Source: CADCTB01 sp963768975
GTDB taxonomy: Bacteria; Actinomycetota; Acidimicrobiia; Acidimicrobiales; AC-14
Assembly: GCA_963768975.1 (NCBI GenBank)
Contig: CAVYKB010000016.1
Coordinates: 1 to 64,000, forward strand
DNA: 64,000 bases
Direction of reading: 5' to 3'
Made by a program: the position numbers and the translations under genes. The notes below the pieces were generated by a model, which was not told the origin of the DNA, did not search any database, and saw only the letters and a list, made by a program, of their open reading frames with translations. Shown piece by piece: positions 1-7,933 of this stretch (positions are counted from its first letter, which is position 1; each line of letters begins with the position of its first letter).

Positions 1-63
1 GGCACAGCGCTAAACGGTTGAGCCTTATCAGGGGTGCGCTCTAACCGACTGAGCTATAGCCCC
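1..63 (-). tRNA. tRNA-Ile (GAT anticodon), 5' half only
   Basis: On the minus strand the first 41 bases match a bacterial tRNA-Ile(GAU): acceptor strand GGGGCTA, D arm GCTC...GAGC, and anticodon loop CTGATAA with GAT at 29-27. After the loop the expected anticodon-stem strand GGGTG is replaced by GGCTC, and no T arm is visible before the window edge. In actinobacteria tRNA-Ile and tRNA-Ala often lie downstream of gyrA, which fits the strand here. The rest may be off the window, displaced by an insertion or intron, or badly assembled. The 5' half is clear; whether the gene is functional is not. Confidence 0.6.
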
Positions 64-225
64 GTGAGCCGTGGTAACCACCGAGGCAGTCTACGGGCGA
101 TCAGGGGACGCCGGCGAACGCAATCGCTCGAGGGCCGGCGAGTCGCATCCGACGTGCGGCTCAGAGAACTCCGCTGGCCCAGTTCCGCTGGTAGCCGAGC
201 AAGAGCCTGAGCTGGCGCCGGCCGA

Positions 226-601
226 TCACTCCGCGGCACGTTGAGGCGTACCTGGCCGATATCGCCAGCAACCGGCCACGGAGACGACGAGCGCGACGAG
301 GCCACAGGACGGCGCCGGCGGTGGCTCAGCGTCTCTCCGGGCCGAGCAATGCATCGCCCCTCCAGGTTCGGCGGGGGACGGGGCCGAGCTCAACTGAGGG
401 ACGGCGGCGAGGAGGGCGCTGGCTACGAGGCCCACCACCAGGCTGGCGAACAACGCCAACCACAGGGACGCCCGTCACCTCCGGGAGCAGGAGGCGGATC
501 GTCGTCAACCGGCGGTTCTCGACGATGAACAGGGCGGCCAGGACGAGTAGCTCATGGCGACCACGCTGCCGCCGACCCTCACCCCGCCCTGCCGGGCGCA
601 C
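226..601 (-). pseudogene. LapA/DUF1049-like small membrane protein, frameshifted
   Basis: One minus-strand frame reads LVLAALFIVENRRLTTIRLL, typical of the first membrane segment and following strand of LapA-domain (DUF1049) proteins. The second membrane segment, LALFASLVVGLVASALLAAV, follows in another frame. The switch falls near 455-460 and needs one extra base or two missing bases. LapA proteins are about 90-110 residues with two membrane helices, so the pieces fit together. The start is not clear. It may be a decayed gene or a sequencing error; the family call rests on my reading of the two helices only. Confidence 0.4.
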
Positions 602-1753
602 CAGTTGGCCGTCGGCCTCGGATCAACCCGAGCATGGAAAGGGCCACCCCGCCTGATGCGATGAGCGCCAGGGTGCGCATGCCGGCGCTGGCCCGAAACG
701 GCACGGCGGTGGCGAGGCCGGCGCCGCCGACCCAGCAGAGCTGGAAGATCGTTTCGTAGCGGGCAAAGGCGCGGCCCCGCACAGTTGCAGGTGCGTCAAC
801 CTGGAGAAGGCTGTCGAACGCCAGTCGACCGCTCGCCGTCGCCAGTCCGACGACGCCCGCCACCACTGCCGCACGCGGCACATCGAAGGATCCCCCGGCC
901 CAGAGCGCCGCCACCACCGTCGCTCCCAGGCTGAGCTGGAGAAACAACGTCTCCCGGACCAGGGCGCGCAGGGCTGGCGCCATTGCCGCACCGGCGAAGC
1001 CGCCGATGCCAGCGCCGGCGACGACGACTGCAAAACCCCGGCCCTGCTCGCCCTCGGCTCGGAGCAGGAACGCCAGGAGGAACGTGAGGAAGCCCACCGC
1101 CGCCCTGCTGGCACCCATCGCCACCCCTCCGGCCAACAGGCGCGAGCTGAGCAGTGCCCGGTAGTCGCCGGCTTATCGGGCTCCGTGCCCTTCGGAGCAC
1201 TTCGGGGGAGACGCGCCCCGGGGACGACCGCAGCAGAGAACACGACGGCGGCGGAGCCCAAAGCCAGTCCCGGCCCGCTGATCACAGTGGCCCCTGCCGC
1301 CAGCCCGGCCCCGAGAGTTCCCCCTACCACGGAAAGCACGGCCAGTCTGGCGTTCCCCCACATGGGCGTCCGGTCCGGGGCGAGCACGTCGGGCATGAGC
1401 GCGCTGCGGCTGACGCCGTGGATTCGGGACAGGACGAGGAGCCCGAAGGCCAAGGGGTACAGGGCGACACGGTCGGTGCGTGTAGCGAGCAGGAGAGCGA
1501 GGACGGCCCGGCCGCCCGCAGCGAGGATGATCGCCAGCCTGTAGGTGCCAGATCGTCGGTCGAGCCAAGGTCCGACGAGAGGAGAAAGCATGGCGAAAGG
1601 CGCCATGGTGAGCGCCAGATACAGGCCGACCTTGTCGCGTGCCTCGCCGATCGGGACGGCGAAGAAGAGGGTGTTGGCGAGGGCAACGGCCACCATGCCG
1701 TCGCCGGCGGCATGAAGGACCTGCACCTCGGCCAGCCGGCGGAAGGGGTTCAT
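579..1753 (-). pseudogene. MFS transporter, frameshifted
   Basis: This reads as a 12-helix major facilitator permease of about 390 residues, split between two frames. The N-terminal part from MNPFRRLAEVQ carries the signature-like motif LVGPWLDRRSGTYR between helices 2 and 3. The C-terminal part resumes as DYRALLSSRLLAGGVAMGAS in another frame. The joint lies near 1165-1172 and fits loss of one base. The ATG at 1753 is preceded by GGAGG about ten bases upstream, so it is preferred over an ATG 63 bases earlier. The substrate is unknown. Intact helices on both sides suggest recent mutation or a read error. Confidence 0.65.
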
Positions 1754-2010
1754 CCGGCGTCGGCCTCCGCCCTGAGCCCGCCACCCGGCTTGCGACGATG
1801 CCCGTCGGAACCCCACTTACCGATGCTAAGGGCGCTCACCCGTCGGGCTACGTTTCCCGGCCCATGGCTCCATGAAGGATGAGGTCAGACATCTCGGACG
1901 GCCGCATCGAAAGCCCGAACTGGAGGCTGAGCTCGTCAACGACCCGGTGACGGTAGGACTCGCCGGACCCACCAATGCTTCGGCGCAGGATCTGGTGGAC
2001 GCCGAGGATC

Positions 2011-2496
2011 TTACGTACCGCCGGGCCCGTCTCCCCGCTCTAAAGCTGGAGTGTCGTAGTCGGCGGTGACGACAGCCGCGTAGCTGCCTGCGCCCAGCAA
2101 TGCCCCGGGAGAGATCTCCCGCTCGTCGATGAGGAGGGCGACAACGCTCCCGTCGACTGGATCGAAGACAAGGTCCGTGAGCGTTCCTATCTCGTCGCCT
2201 GTTTCAGTCAGGACACGGGTGCCGACGAGGCCGAGCTTTCCCTTGCCCGCCAGCGCCTCCGTCTCCCCCGCTGGATCGCGAAGCGCGGCGTCGTCGGTGA
2301 CCATGATGGCGTCGGGCCCGAAGCCCGAAACGCTCTCCCAGTCGACGATGCTCGCCTTACGACCATGCCCGACGACAAGGCCCGAGATCCGTCGCCGTCG
2401 GGCGTCGAAGAGGAAATCCGAGACAGCCCCCAATTCGTTGGCGCTGTCCCGGCTCACGATCTTGCGCCCGATGGTCTGCCGATAGGTCTCACTCAT
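2011..2496 (-). CDS. PRC-barrel domain protein (161 aa)
   Basis: The protein has two PRC-barrel repeats: residues 1-75, with IGRKIVSRDSANELGAVSDF and a FDARRRRISGLVV strand pair, and residues 88-150, with ETGDEIGTLTDLVFDPVDGS. PRC barrels are small beta domains used in RNA-processing factors, photosynthetic reaction centres and membrane-stress proteins; the role here is unknown. Its ATG overlaps the stop of the upstream PRC gene by four bases (ATGA), so the two are translationally coupled. No signal peptide or membrane helix is seen, so it is probably cytoplasmic. Confidence 0.75.
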   Translation of the reverse strand: MSETYRQTIGRKIVSRDSANELGAVSDFLFDARRRRISGLVVGHGRKASIVDWESVSGFGPDAIMVTDDAALRDPAGETEALAGKGKLGLVGTRVLTETGDEIGTLTDLVFDPVDGSVVALLIDEREISPGALLGAGSYAAVVTADYDTPALERGDGPGGT

Positions 2497-3053
2497 GACA
2501 TGCCCAATGCGGCCCGGAAGTCGTCGACCGAGGCCCCCAACTCTGCGAGATCGCGAGTGATGTAGTCCTTCGTGACGTCGGGCACGACCAAGGCGGTGCC
2601 CGACACCGAGAACTGTGCGGGTAGCGGGAGGTAGGCCCTCTCCCCCTCGGTCGTGTCGATCTGGTAGCCCATCACCTCAGCGCCGCTACCGATGAGCAGC
2701 ACAATGTCGCGCACGGTGCCGAGACTGACACCACCCTCGGTGAGGACATCGTCGCCCACGACATTCCGGTTCGCTGCCGGCGCGGCGATGTCTTCAGGGG
2801 CGTCGTCCGGCGACGACAGGCAGGTCTCGTCGCGCACCATGACTGCGTGGCGCCCGATGGCATGTATGTCGGCCGCCGGCAGCAGGGCGCGCAGACGGCC
2901 CGAGAGAAAGCCCCGCTTGTTCAACGTCAGGCCGGCGAGACGACCGTCCTGGGGGCTGTAAATCACGTCCCGGACCTCGGCGACGTCCTGGCCTCCGTCG
3001 ATGGTGACCACGGGCAGGCCCGAGATCTCTGAGGCGGCAACCAGGGACCTCAC
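2493..3053 (-). CDS. PRC-barrel domain protein (186 aa)
   Basis: Two PRC-like barrels are visible: residues 5-75 (EISGLPVVTIDGGQDVAEVR, then a strand pair) and 98-165 (LTEGGVSLGTVRDIVLLIGS). The GTG start is chosen because GGGGGAAA lies just upstream and because it overlaps the stop of a preceding membrane-peptide gene as GTGA. A longer reading to 3191 would use the wrong frame for that peptide. It shares architecture with the downstream PRC gene and overlaps it by four bases, so three consecutive genes form one tight operon. Function unknown. Confidence 0.75.
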   Translation of the reverse strand: MRSLVAASEISGLPVVTIDGGQDVAEVRDVIYSPQDGRLAGLTLNKRGFLSGRLRALLPAADIHAIGRHAVMVRDETCLSSPDDAPEDIAAPAANRNVVGDDVLTEGGVSLGTVRDIVLLIGSGAEVMGYQIDTTEGERAYLPLPAQFSVSGTALVVPDVTKDYITRDLAELGASVDDFRAALGMS

Positions 3054-3181
3054 GGCTTTCCCCCGGTGGCGATGATGCCACCACCTCGCCGGCGCCGGAT
3101 GAGGAATACAGCTACTGCGGCAGCGACTATGAGAACGAACAGAACCAGGAGCAGCCAGCCGAAAACGCCCATAACTCCCAT
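3050..3181 (-). CDS. small single-pass membrane protein (43 aa) leading the PRC operon
   Basis: This short gene encodes an N-terminal hydrophobic helix of about 20 residues (FGWLLLVLFVLIVAAAVAVF) followed by the basic patch LIRRRRGGG and a short tail ending GGKP. It is a typical single-span membrane peptide with the arginines inside. Its TGA overlaps the GTG of the next PRC-barrel gene, which argues for real translation. A second in-frame ATG nine bases downstream is an equally good start and has GGGAG close by. It could anchor or signal to the PRC proteins; this is inference from the overlap alone. Confidence 0.65.
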   Translation of the reverse strand: MGVMGVFGWLLLVLFVLIVAAAVAVFLIRRRRGGGIIATGGKP

Positions 3182-3268
3182 CGTAACCCACTGCCGGTCC
3201 CGGCGCCCAGGAGGTTGGGATAGAACAGGGCTCCTACCGGGCGGCCCTCACCGCTCTGCGGTGAGGGA

Positions 3269-4268
3269 GTGATTGGCCTGTACCCCAACTACCGGATTCA
3301 GACCGCCCGGTCCCCCCGTTGGCGGGTGGGCGCCTGCCTGGCCGCCGTGAGCCTCGTGATCCTGTCGGCATGTCAGCGGTCGTCGGACACCCCGATCGGC
3401 GGCGGCGGCGGCCCGACCACCACGGGGCTCACCACCAGTGCGCCGACGACCCTGGCACCGACGACCACGGTGCCGCCGACGACCGTAGCGCCCACCACGG
3501 CACCGACGACGACGACACCGCCGACCACCACACCGCCGACCACCACACCGCCGACCACGGTGCCGCCGACGACGACACCGCCCACCACCACACCGCCGAC
3601 GACGACACCGACGACCACCACACCGCCGACCGACCACACCGCCGGCAGCAGCCGTCTTGCGGCCAGGCGACGAGAACCCTTCAGTGGGCGAGCTGCAGGG
3701 GCGCCTCCGGGACCTACGGTTCTGGGTGGGCCCGATCAGCGGCGGGTACGGGCCGCTGACCGAGCAGGCTGTCCTCGCATTCCAGAAGGCCAATGGCATT
3801 CAGGTCGACGGATTGGTGGGGCCGGAGACCAGGGCCGCCCTTGCCGATCCGGTCGTCCCTCGACCTCGAACGACGACTGGCCGGGCCATGGAGGTGGACA
3901 AGGAGAAGCAGCTGCTGTACGCCGTTCTCGACGGCGAGGTGCAGTGGGTCTTCCACACCTCGACGGGTACCGAGCTGGCCTACGCGCACCCCGACGGGTA
4001 CACCGCGCTCGCCGACACGCCGCCGGGAACGCACACGATGTACTACGAGGTGGACGGCTGGCAGGACGGCGAGCTCGGCCCGTTGTACCGGCCCAAGTAC
4101 TTCCATCACGACGGGATCGCGGTGCACGGCTACGGCTCCGTGCCGCCCTACCCGGCGTCGCATGGGTGCGTGCGGGTGAGCTTTGCTGCGGTGGACTTCA
4201 TCTGGGACCAGGGGCTCATGCCGCTCGAGTCGCCGGTGCTCGTCTACGGAGAAACGCCGGCAGGCTGA
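3269..4268 (+). pseudogene. lipoprotein L,D-transpeptidase with peptidoglycan-binding domain, frameshifted in linker
   Basis: The first part is a lipoprotein signal (positive n-region, hydrophobic core, lipobox LSAC at about residue 35) followed by a long Thr/Pro linker. The second part, in another frame, has a PG_binding_1 domain (VGELQGRLRDLRFW...GLVGPETRAAL) and a YkuD L,D-transpeptidase domain with HGYGS and the active-site motif ASHGCVRVS. Such enzymes form 3-3 cross-links in the actinobacterial wall. The frame change maps to 3628-3634, where one extra g breaks the repeat. It may be inactivation, a sequencing error in low-complexity DNA, or slippage-based switching. GTG 3269 is the likely start; GTG 3326 is an alternative. 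Confidence 0.7.
3413..3648 (+). repeat. imperfect ACC/CCG codon repeat encoding a Thr-Pro linker
   Basis: Tandem units of the form CCGACCACCACA code for (T)n-PP blocks between the lipobox and the peptidoglycan-binding domain. Such linkers span the wall matrix. The last unit has an extra g (gaccgaccac instead of gaccaccac), which causes the frameshift in the transpeptidase gene. Confidence 0.8.
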
Positions 4269-4461
4269 GGGTTCGCCAGCGAGCCTCAGGAGAGCCCAGG
4301 AAGTGCCGACCGCGGCTAGCGTGTCCGGTCATGGCGAGGGTCAGGACTGCGGCGGGACCCCGAGGCCATTCGGTGCCCGATACCACCGGTCGGGCGACCA
4401 TGACCTCGTTGGCGAGTCGGAATGCTCCTGAAATCCACCGCCCAAGACTTGGAGGCTCCCG

Positions 4462-4824
4462 ATGACCCAGCACGACGAGCCGGCCACCGTCGACGCCAGC
4501 CTGCGCCTCGGCGGAGGGCTCCAGATGAACGAGCGCGCCCAGATCGTCGCCGGGTGGCACAGCCTCGACGAAAGGCTCCGATCGTTCCGAGCCGGCAGCG
4601 TGGACCTGGAGCTGACCGTCAAGGAGCGCGCCACGCCGAGCCAGCGCACCACGCTGGAGGCGTGGATCGCCGGCCAGCCGCGCCTTCTCGCCACGTCGAC
4701 CCATACCGACCTCGCACAAGCGCTCGTCGAGGTCCGCGACGACCTGATCCGCCAGGTCACCGACGCCAAGAACCGCAGCGAGCCCCGCAACAACCGCCAG
4801 CTTCGCGGCACCGAGCCGCGCTGA
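4462..4824 (+). CDS. HPF/RaiA-like (S30AE) ribosome-associated protein (120 aa)
   Basis: The protein resembles the sigma-54 modulation/S30AE ribosome-binding domain that inactivates ribosomes in stress. It has a strand-rich core (SVDLELTVKERATPSQRTTL, then EAWIAGQPRLLATSTHTDL) and the typical final helix with DLAQALVEVRDDLIRQV. That helix and the DL..A...V...L..Q spacing are the best family clues. It lacks the long C-terminal dimerisation domain of long HPF, so it would be a short form. Start: GGAGG seven bases before the ATG. The neighbouring Usp gene fits a stress role. Family assignment is moderate. Confidence 0.55.
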   Translation: MTQHDEPATVDASLRLGGGLQMNERAQIVAGWHSLDERLRSFRAGSVDLELTVKERATPSQRTTLEAWIAGQPRLLATSTHTDLAQALVEVRDDLIRQVTDAKNRSEPRNNRQLRGTEPR

Positions 4825-5028
4825 CCGCCGACATCCCGCAGCTGACGGCGTCGGACGTCGGTAGGTCGGGCGTGGCCCGCGTCTCCCGCCTTCGTGCGAT
4901 CTCCGGACCACGGACCCCGGCCCGGCGGGACTGGACCCTGTCTCACTTGCGGGTCACTCTGCGTCCTGGCGAGGCCTACTGCGCGCCGGCGCAGTAGCAC
5001 CTCGCTCGGTTTGGGTGAATCGTCGGCG

Positions 5029-5034
5029 TAGAGT
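5029..5034 (+). promoter_or_regulatory. -10 element TAGAGT, leaderless start for usp
   Basis: TAGAGT ends six bases before the ATG of the universal stress gene and no Shine-Dalgarno is present. The expected transcription start is at the ATG itself. No clear -35 is seen. Confidence 0.45.
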
Positions 5035-5040
5035 CCTCTG

Positions 5041-5499
5041 ATGATTCGAGTGCTCTTGGCCCTCGACGAGTCTGTGGAATCCTTCCGTGCCGCTCGGGAG
5101 GGAGCCCGGCTGTTCGGACCGGACGCCGAGTTCCTCGTGATCAATGTCGCCCGGGTACCCACTCCATGGGTGCCCGTGGCCGGGTTCGGCGTGGTCTCCT
5201 TGCCCCCGCCGGCTTGGGACGCTGACGATCTTGCTCGCTTCACCGAGGCACAGTTAGAGCGGCGGGCGGAAGAAGCGGGTGCGGATGCGACGGAGATCCT
5301 CACCCCGCTCGGTGACCCGGTCGAGTGCATTTGCGCCGCAGCCGAGGAGCACGATGTCGACGCCGTGGTGGTCGGGGGGCACGACAAGGGCTTCCTCACT
5401 CGGCTCTTCGACCCTTCCGTGTCCGCCGGAGTCGTGCGGGGCACGCACCGGCCGGTCCTCGTGGTGAGCGGAACGGGCCCGGATGGGCCTGATCGCTAG
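5041..5499 (+). CDS. universal stress protein (UspA family, 152 aa)
   Basis: A single Usp domain of the usual length. It starts IRVLLALDESVES (first strand with the conserved Asp) and ends with the nucleotide-loop region VVVGGHDKGFLTRLFDPSVS, a variant of the G-2x-G-9x-G-(S/T) ATP motif, followed by RPVLVV. Usp proteins bind ATP or AMP and help survival under starvation and redox stress. The gene stands alone between an HPF-like gene and a glycosyltransferase. A -10-like TAGAGT lies six bases before the ATG, suggesting a leaderless message. Confidence 0.85.
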   Translation: MIRVLLALDESVESFRAAREGARLFGPDAEFLVINVARVPTPWVPVAGFGVVSLPPPAWDADDLARFTEAQLERRAEEAGADATEILTPLGDPVECICAAAEEHDVDAVVVGGHDKGFLTRLFDPSVSAGVVRGTHRPVLVVSGTGPDGPDR

Positions 5500-5529
5500 C
5501 TCCTCCGGCGGGTGACCAACCACGGGCAC

Positions 5530-5563
5530 GCCGGCGTCCCAAGACGGCCACGGTGACGCCGGC
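5530..5563. terminator. possible hairpin after usp
   Basis: GCCGGCGTC and its exact complement GACGCCGGC form a 9 bp stem with a 16-base loop, 31 bases after the usp stop. There is no U-tract. GC-rich repeats are common here, so this is only a candidate terminator. Confidence 0.35.
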
Positions 5564-5595
5564 CGGCGAGGCGCGGGTGTGAAACGATCACCGGC

Positions 5596-6759
5596 ATGCG
5601 GGTACTTTTCTCGACAACGGCGGGTTCCGGGCACTTCGGGCCCATGGTGCCGTTCGCCCAGGCTTGTCGCGACGCCGGCCACGAGGTGAGGGTGGCGGCG
5701 CCGGCGAGTTTCGCGGCGGCGGTGAACGGGGTCGGGTTCGACCACGCACCGTTCGCCGACGTGGCGCCAGAGGTGCTGGGGCCCGTCTACGAGGGCCTCT
5801 TCACGGCGGCCCGCGAGGAGGCCAACCGGACCGTGGTCGCCGACATCTTCGGCCGCCTCGACGCCCAGGCGGCGCTGCCCGGGATCACTGCGATCCTGGC
5901 CGACTGGCGCCCCGACGTCGTCCTGCGCGAGTTCTGCGAGTTCGGGTCGCTGGTGGCCGCGTGCGCGGCCGGGATCCCGCAGGTCGAGGTGGCGATCGGC
6001 GTGGCCGCCACGGTCGCCGACTCGCTTCCCATCGTCGTCGAGCCCTTGGCCGAGCTCGACGCCATCGCCGGCCTGCCCGAGGGGACGTCGTACCAGGCGC
6101 TCGTCTCGGCACCGGTGCTCAGCTGCATCCCGGCCGAGGTCGACGGCCAGGACGACTCGGGAGCGGCACGGGTCACGCGCTTCCAGGACCCTTCCTTCCT
6201 CGCGGAGCCTGCCTCTCCTCCCGCCTGGGGTGACCCGAGCCACCCCCTCATCTACGTGACCTTCGGATCGGTCGCCGCCGGGCTCCCCCCGTTCGCCGGC
6301 GTGTACCGGGCCGCCCTCGACGCCCTTGCCGGGGAGCCCCTGCGAGTCCTGGTCACCACGGGCCGCGGCATCGAGCCCGGCTCGCTGGGGCCGGTGCCGG
6401 CGAACGCACAAGTCGAGCAATGGTGGCCCCAGGCCAGCGTGATGTCCCACACGGCCGTGGCCGTTGGCCATGGCGGGTTCGGGACCACGATGACGGCGCT
6501 GGCGGCCGGCGTACCGCAGGTGATCGTCCCCCTGTTCGCCACGGACCAGTTCATCAATGCCGATCGGGTGGCGGCGATCGGCGCGGGGATCTGCCTTCCC
6601 GGCGGACCGGGCGACATCCCGGCGCTGGCGGCGGCCGTCGCCGGCGTCCGGGGGGGCCCGGCCTACCGCGAAAGGGCGCAGGCGGTCGCCGCCGCTATGG
6701 CTTCTCTGCCCCCTATCTCGTCGTCGGTGTCGTCTCTGGAGGAGTTGGCGAAGGGCTGA
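5596..6759 (+). CDS. GT1-family (MGT/UGT-like) glycosyltransferase (387 aa)
   Basis: This has the two Rossmann lobes of GT-B glycosyltransferases that decorate macrolides, sterols or lipids. The N-terminal TTAGSGHFGPMVPFAQACRD is the acceptor-domain start. The C-terminal lobe has YVTFGSVA, then WWPQASVMSHTAVAVGHGGF with the donor-sugar His and the HGG.GT loop, then GVPQVIVPLFATDQFINADR. Length is normal for the family. Sugar donor and acceptor cannot be read from the sequence. Its 3' end overlaps the convergent antiporter gene by about 47 bases. Confidence 0.85.
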   Translation: MRVLFSTTAGSGHFGPMVPFAQACRDAGHEVRVAAPASFAAAVNGVGFDHAPFADVAPEVLGPVYEGLFTAAREEANRTVVADIFGRLDAQAALPGITAILADWRPDVVLREFCEFGSLVAACAAGIPQVEVAIGVAATVADSLPIVVEPLAELDAIAGLPEGTSYQALVSAPVLSCIPAEVDGQDDSGAARVTRFQDPSFLAEPASPPAWGDPSHPLIYVTFGSVAAGLPPFAGVYRAALDALAGEPLRVLVTTGRGIEPGSLGPVPANAQVEQWWPQASVMSHTAVAVGHGGFGTTMTALAAGVPQVIVPLFATDQFINADRVAAIGAGICLPGGPGDIPALAAAVAGVRGGPAYRERAQAVAAAMASLPPISSSVSSLEELAKG

Positions 6760-7933
6760 GCGCGCTCGTCCGGAGCAGGATGGCCGCCACCATCGGGAAG
6801 ATGATGACCGACAGCAGGCCGGCGGTGACGAGGGCGGCAGCCGTGACCGGGGTGATCTCCCCGAGGGTGACGCCGATCGAGGTGGCGGTCACGAGGAACG
6901 GGAGTGATGTGGCCTGGAGCAGGCCGGCGGCGACGGCTTGGCGCCGGCCCACCGTCGAGGCGTAGAGGGCGGCCGGCACACCGCGCACCAGGAGGAGGGC
7001 GAGCAGGAACAGGGGCACCCGGGCCAGGGCGGACGGGGCGTCGACCAGGGCGTCGAGGTCGAAGCGCAGGCCGCTGGAGACGAAGAAGACCGGGATGACG
7101 AAGCCGTAGCCGATGGCTTCGAGCTTCAGGTGGAAGTTCGGATGGGACATGGTCTCGCGGTCGACCATGCCGAGGATGGCGCCGGCGAGGAAGGCCCCGA
7201 GGATCGTCTCGAGGCCCAGGGTGCCGGCCATGGCCACGAACGCGATGAGAAGCAGGACGGCGAACCGGACCCGAATCTCCGCCGTCGTGTCCTGGAGCTT
7301 GACCAGCACGGCCTCAAGAGCGGCCCAGCGCCGGAGACGGGTCAGGGCCATCACGGTCAAGGCGACGAGGACGCCGAACATCCCGAACAGGAGCAGCCGG
7401 CTGCCGGTGCTGCCGGACATCTCGGAGAACAGCAGGGACAGCAGGAGCACGCCGGCGAAGTCGGCCACAGTCGCACCGGCGAGAGTGAGCCGGCCCACCG
7501 GCGCGTCGGTCTGACCGGTGTCCTTGAGCACGGCGATGACGACGCCGAGCGTCGTGGCCGACAGGGCGACGGCGATCAGCAGCGGTGACTTGACCCAGCC
7601 GGCGGCGCGGAAGGAAAGGCCGACGACCAGACCGAGGGCCAGTGTGGCGAGGAAGCCCACCGACGCCGTCCGGAGCACGGGTCCCCGCAGGTGGGCGAGA
7701 TCGATCTCCAGGCCGGCGAGGAAGAGGAGGAAGCCCAGCCCCACGAGGGACAGGACCTGGATGGGAGCGTCGATCTCCACCCATCCGAGGCCGGCGGGGC
7801 CCACCGCGATCCCGGCCAGGATCTCGAGCACGACCGCCGGCAACCGGATTCTCGGGAAGGCACCGAGCAGCAGGGGGGCGGCCAGGGCGATTGCCGAGAC
7901 CATCAGCAGGTTGGTAAACGACAGGACCTCCAT
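6713..7933 (-). CDS. Na+(K+)/H+ antiporter, CPA2 family (406 aa)
   Basis: An integral membrane cation:proton antiporter of the KefB/NapA type, with about 12 hydrophobic helices. Visible family landmarks are VVLEILAGIAVGPAGLGW in helix 2, GLGFLLFLAGLEIDL in helix 3, GATVADFAGVLLL with the paired ion-binding-type acidic residue, and LGAFLAGAILG. There is no TrkA-N or USP tail, so it is a core-only transporter. The ATG overlaps the stop of the glucose-dehydrogenase-like gene (TGATG). It may maintain pH or cation balance for the upstream metabolic genes; that link is inference. Confidence 0.8.
   Translation of the reverse strand: MEVLSFTNLLMVSAIALAAPLLLGAFPRIRLPAVVLEILAGIAVGPAGLGWVEIDAPIQVLSLVGLGFLLFLAGLEIDLAHLRGPVLRTASVGFLATLALGLVVGLSFRAAGWVKSPLLIAVALSATTLGVVIAVLKDTGQTDAPVGRLTLAGATVADFAGVLLLSLLFSEMSGSTGSRLLLFGMFGVLVALTVMALTRLRRWAALEAVLVKLQDTTAEIRVRFAVLLLIAFVAMAGTLGLETILGAFLAGAILGMVDRETMSHPNFHLKLEAIGYGFVIPVFFVSSGLRFDLDALVDAPSALARVPLFLLALLLVRGVPAALYASTVGRRQAVAAGLLQATSLPFLVTATSIGVTLGEITPVTAAALVTAGLLSVIIFPMVAAILLRTSALSPSPTPPETTPTTR

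Noticed and set aside
1..63. Group I intron inside tRNA-Ile
   Set aside because: Only 22 bases past the loop are available; no P7/P3 core can be examined, so it remains a possibility and not a call.
3413..3648. Tandem repeats considered as a CRISPR array
   Set aside because: Units are codon-periodic with no unique spacers; they encode a Thr-Pro linker.
4341..5444. Long minus-strand frame over the HPF-like and usp genes
   Set aside because: Ser/Arg-rich shadow; both plus-strand genes have good family motifs.
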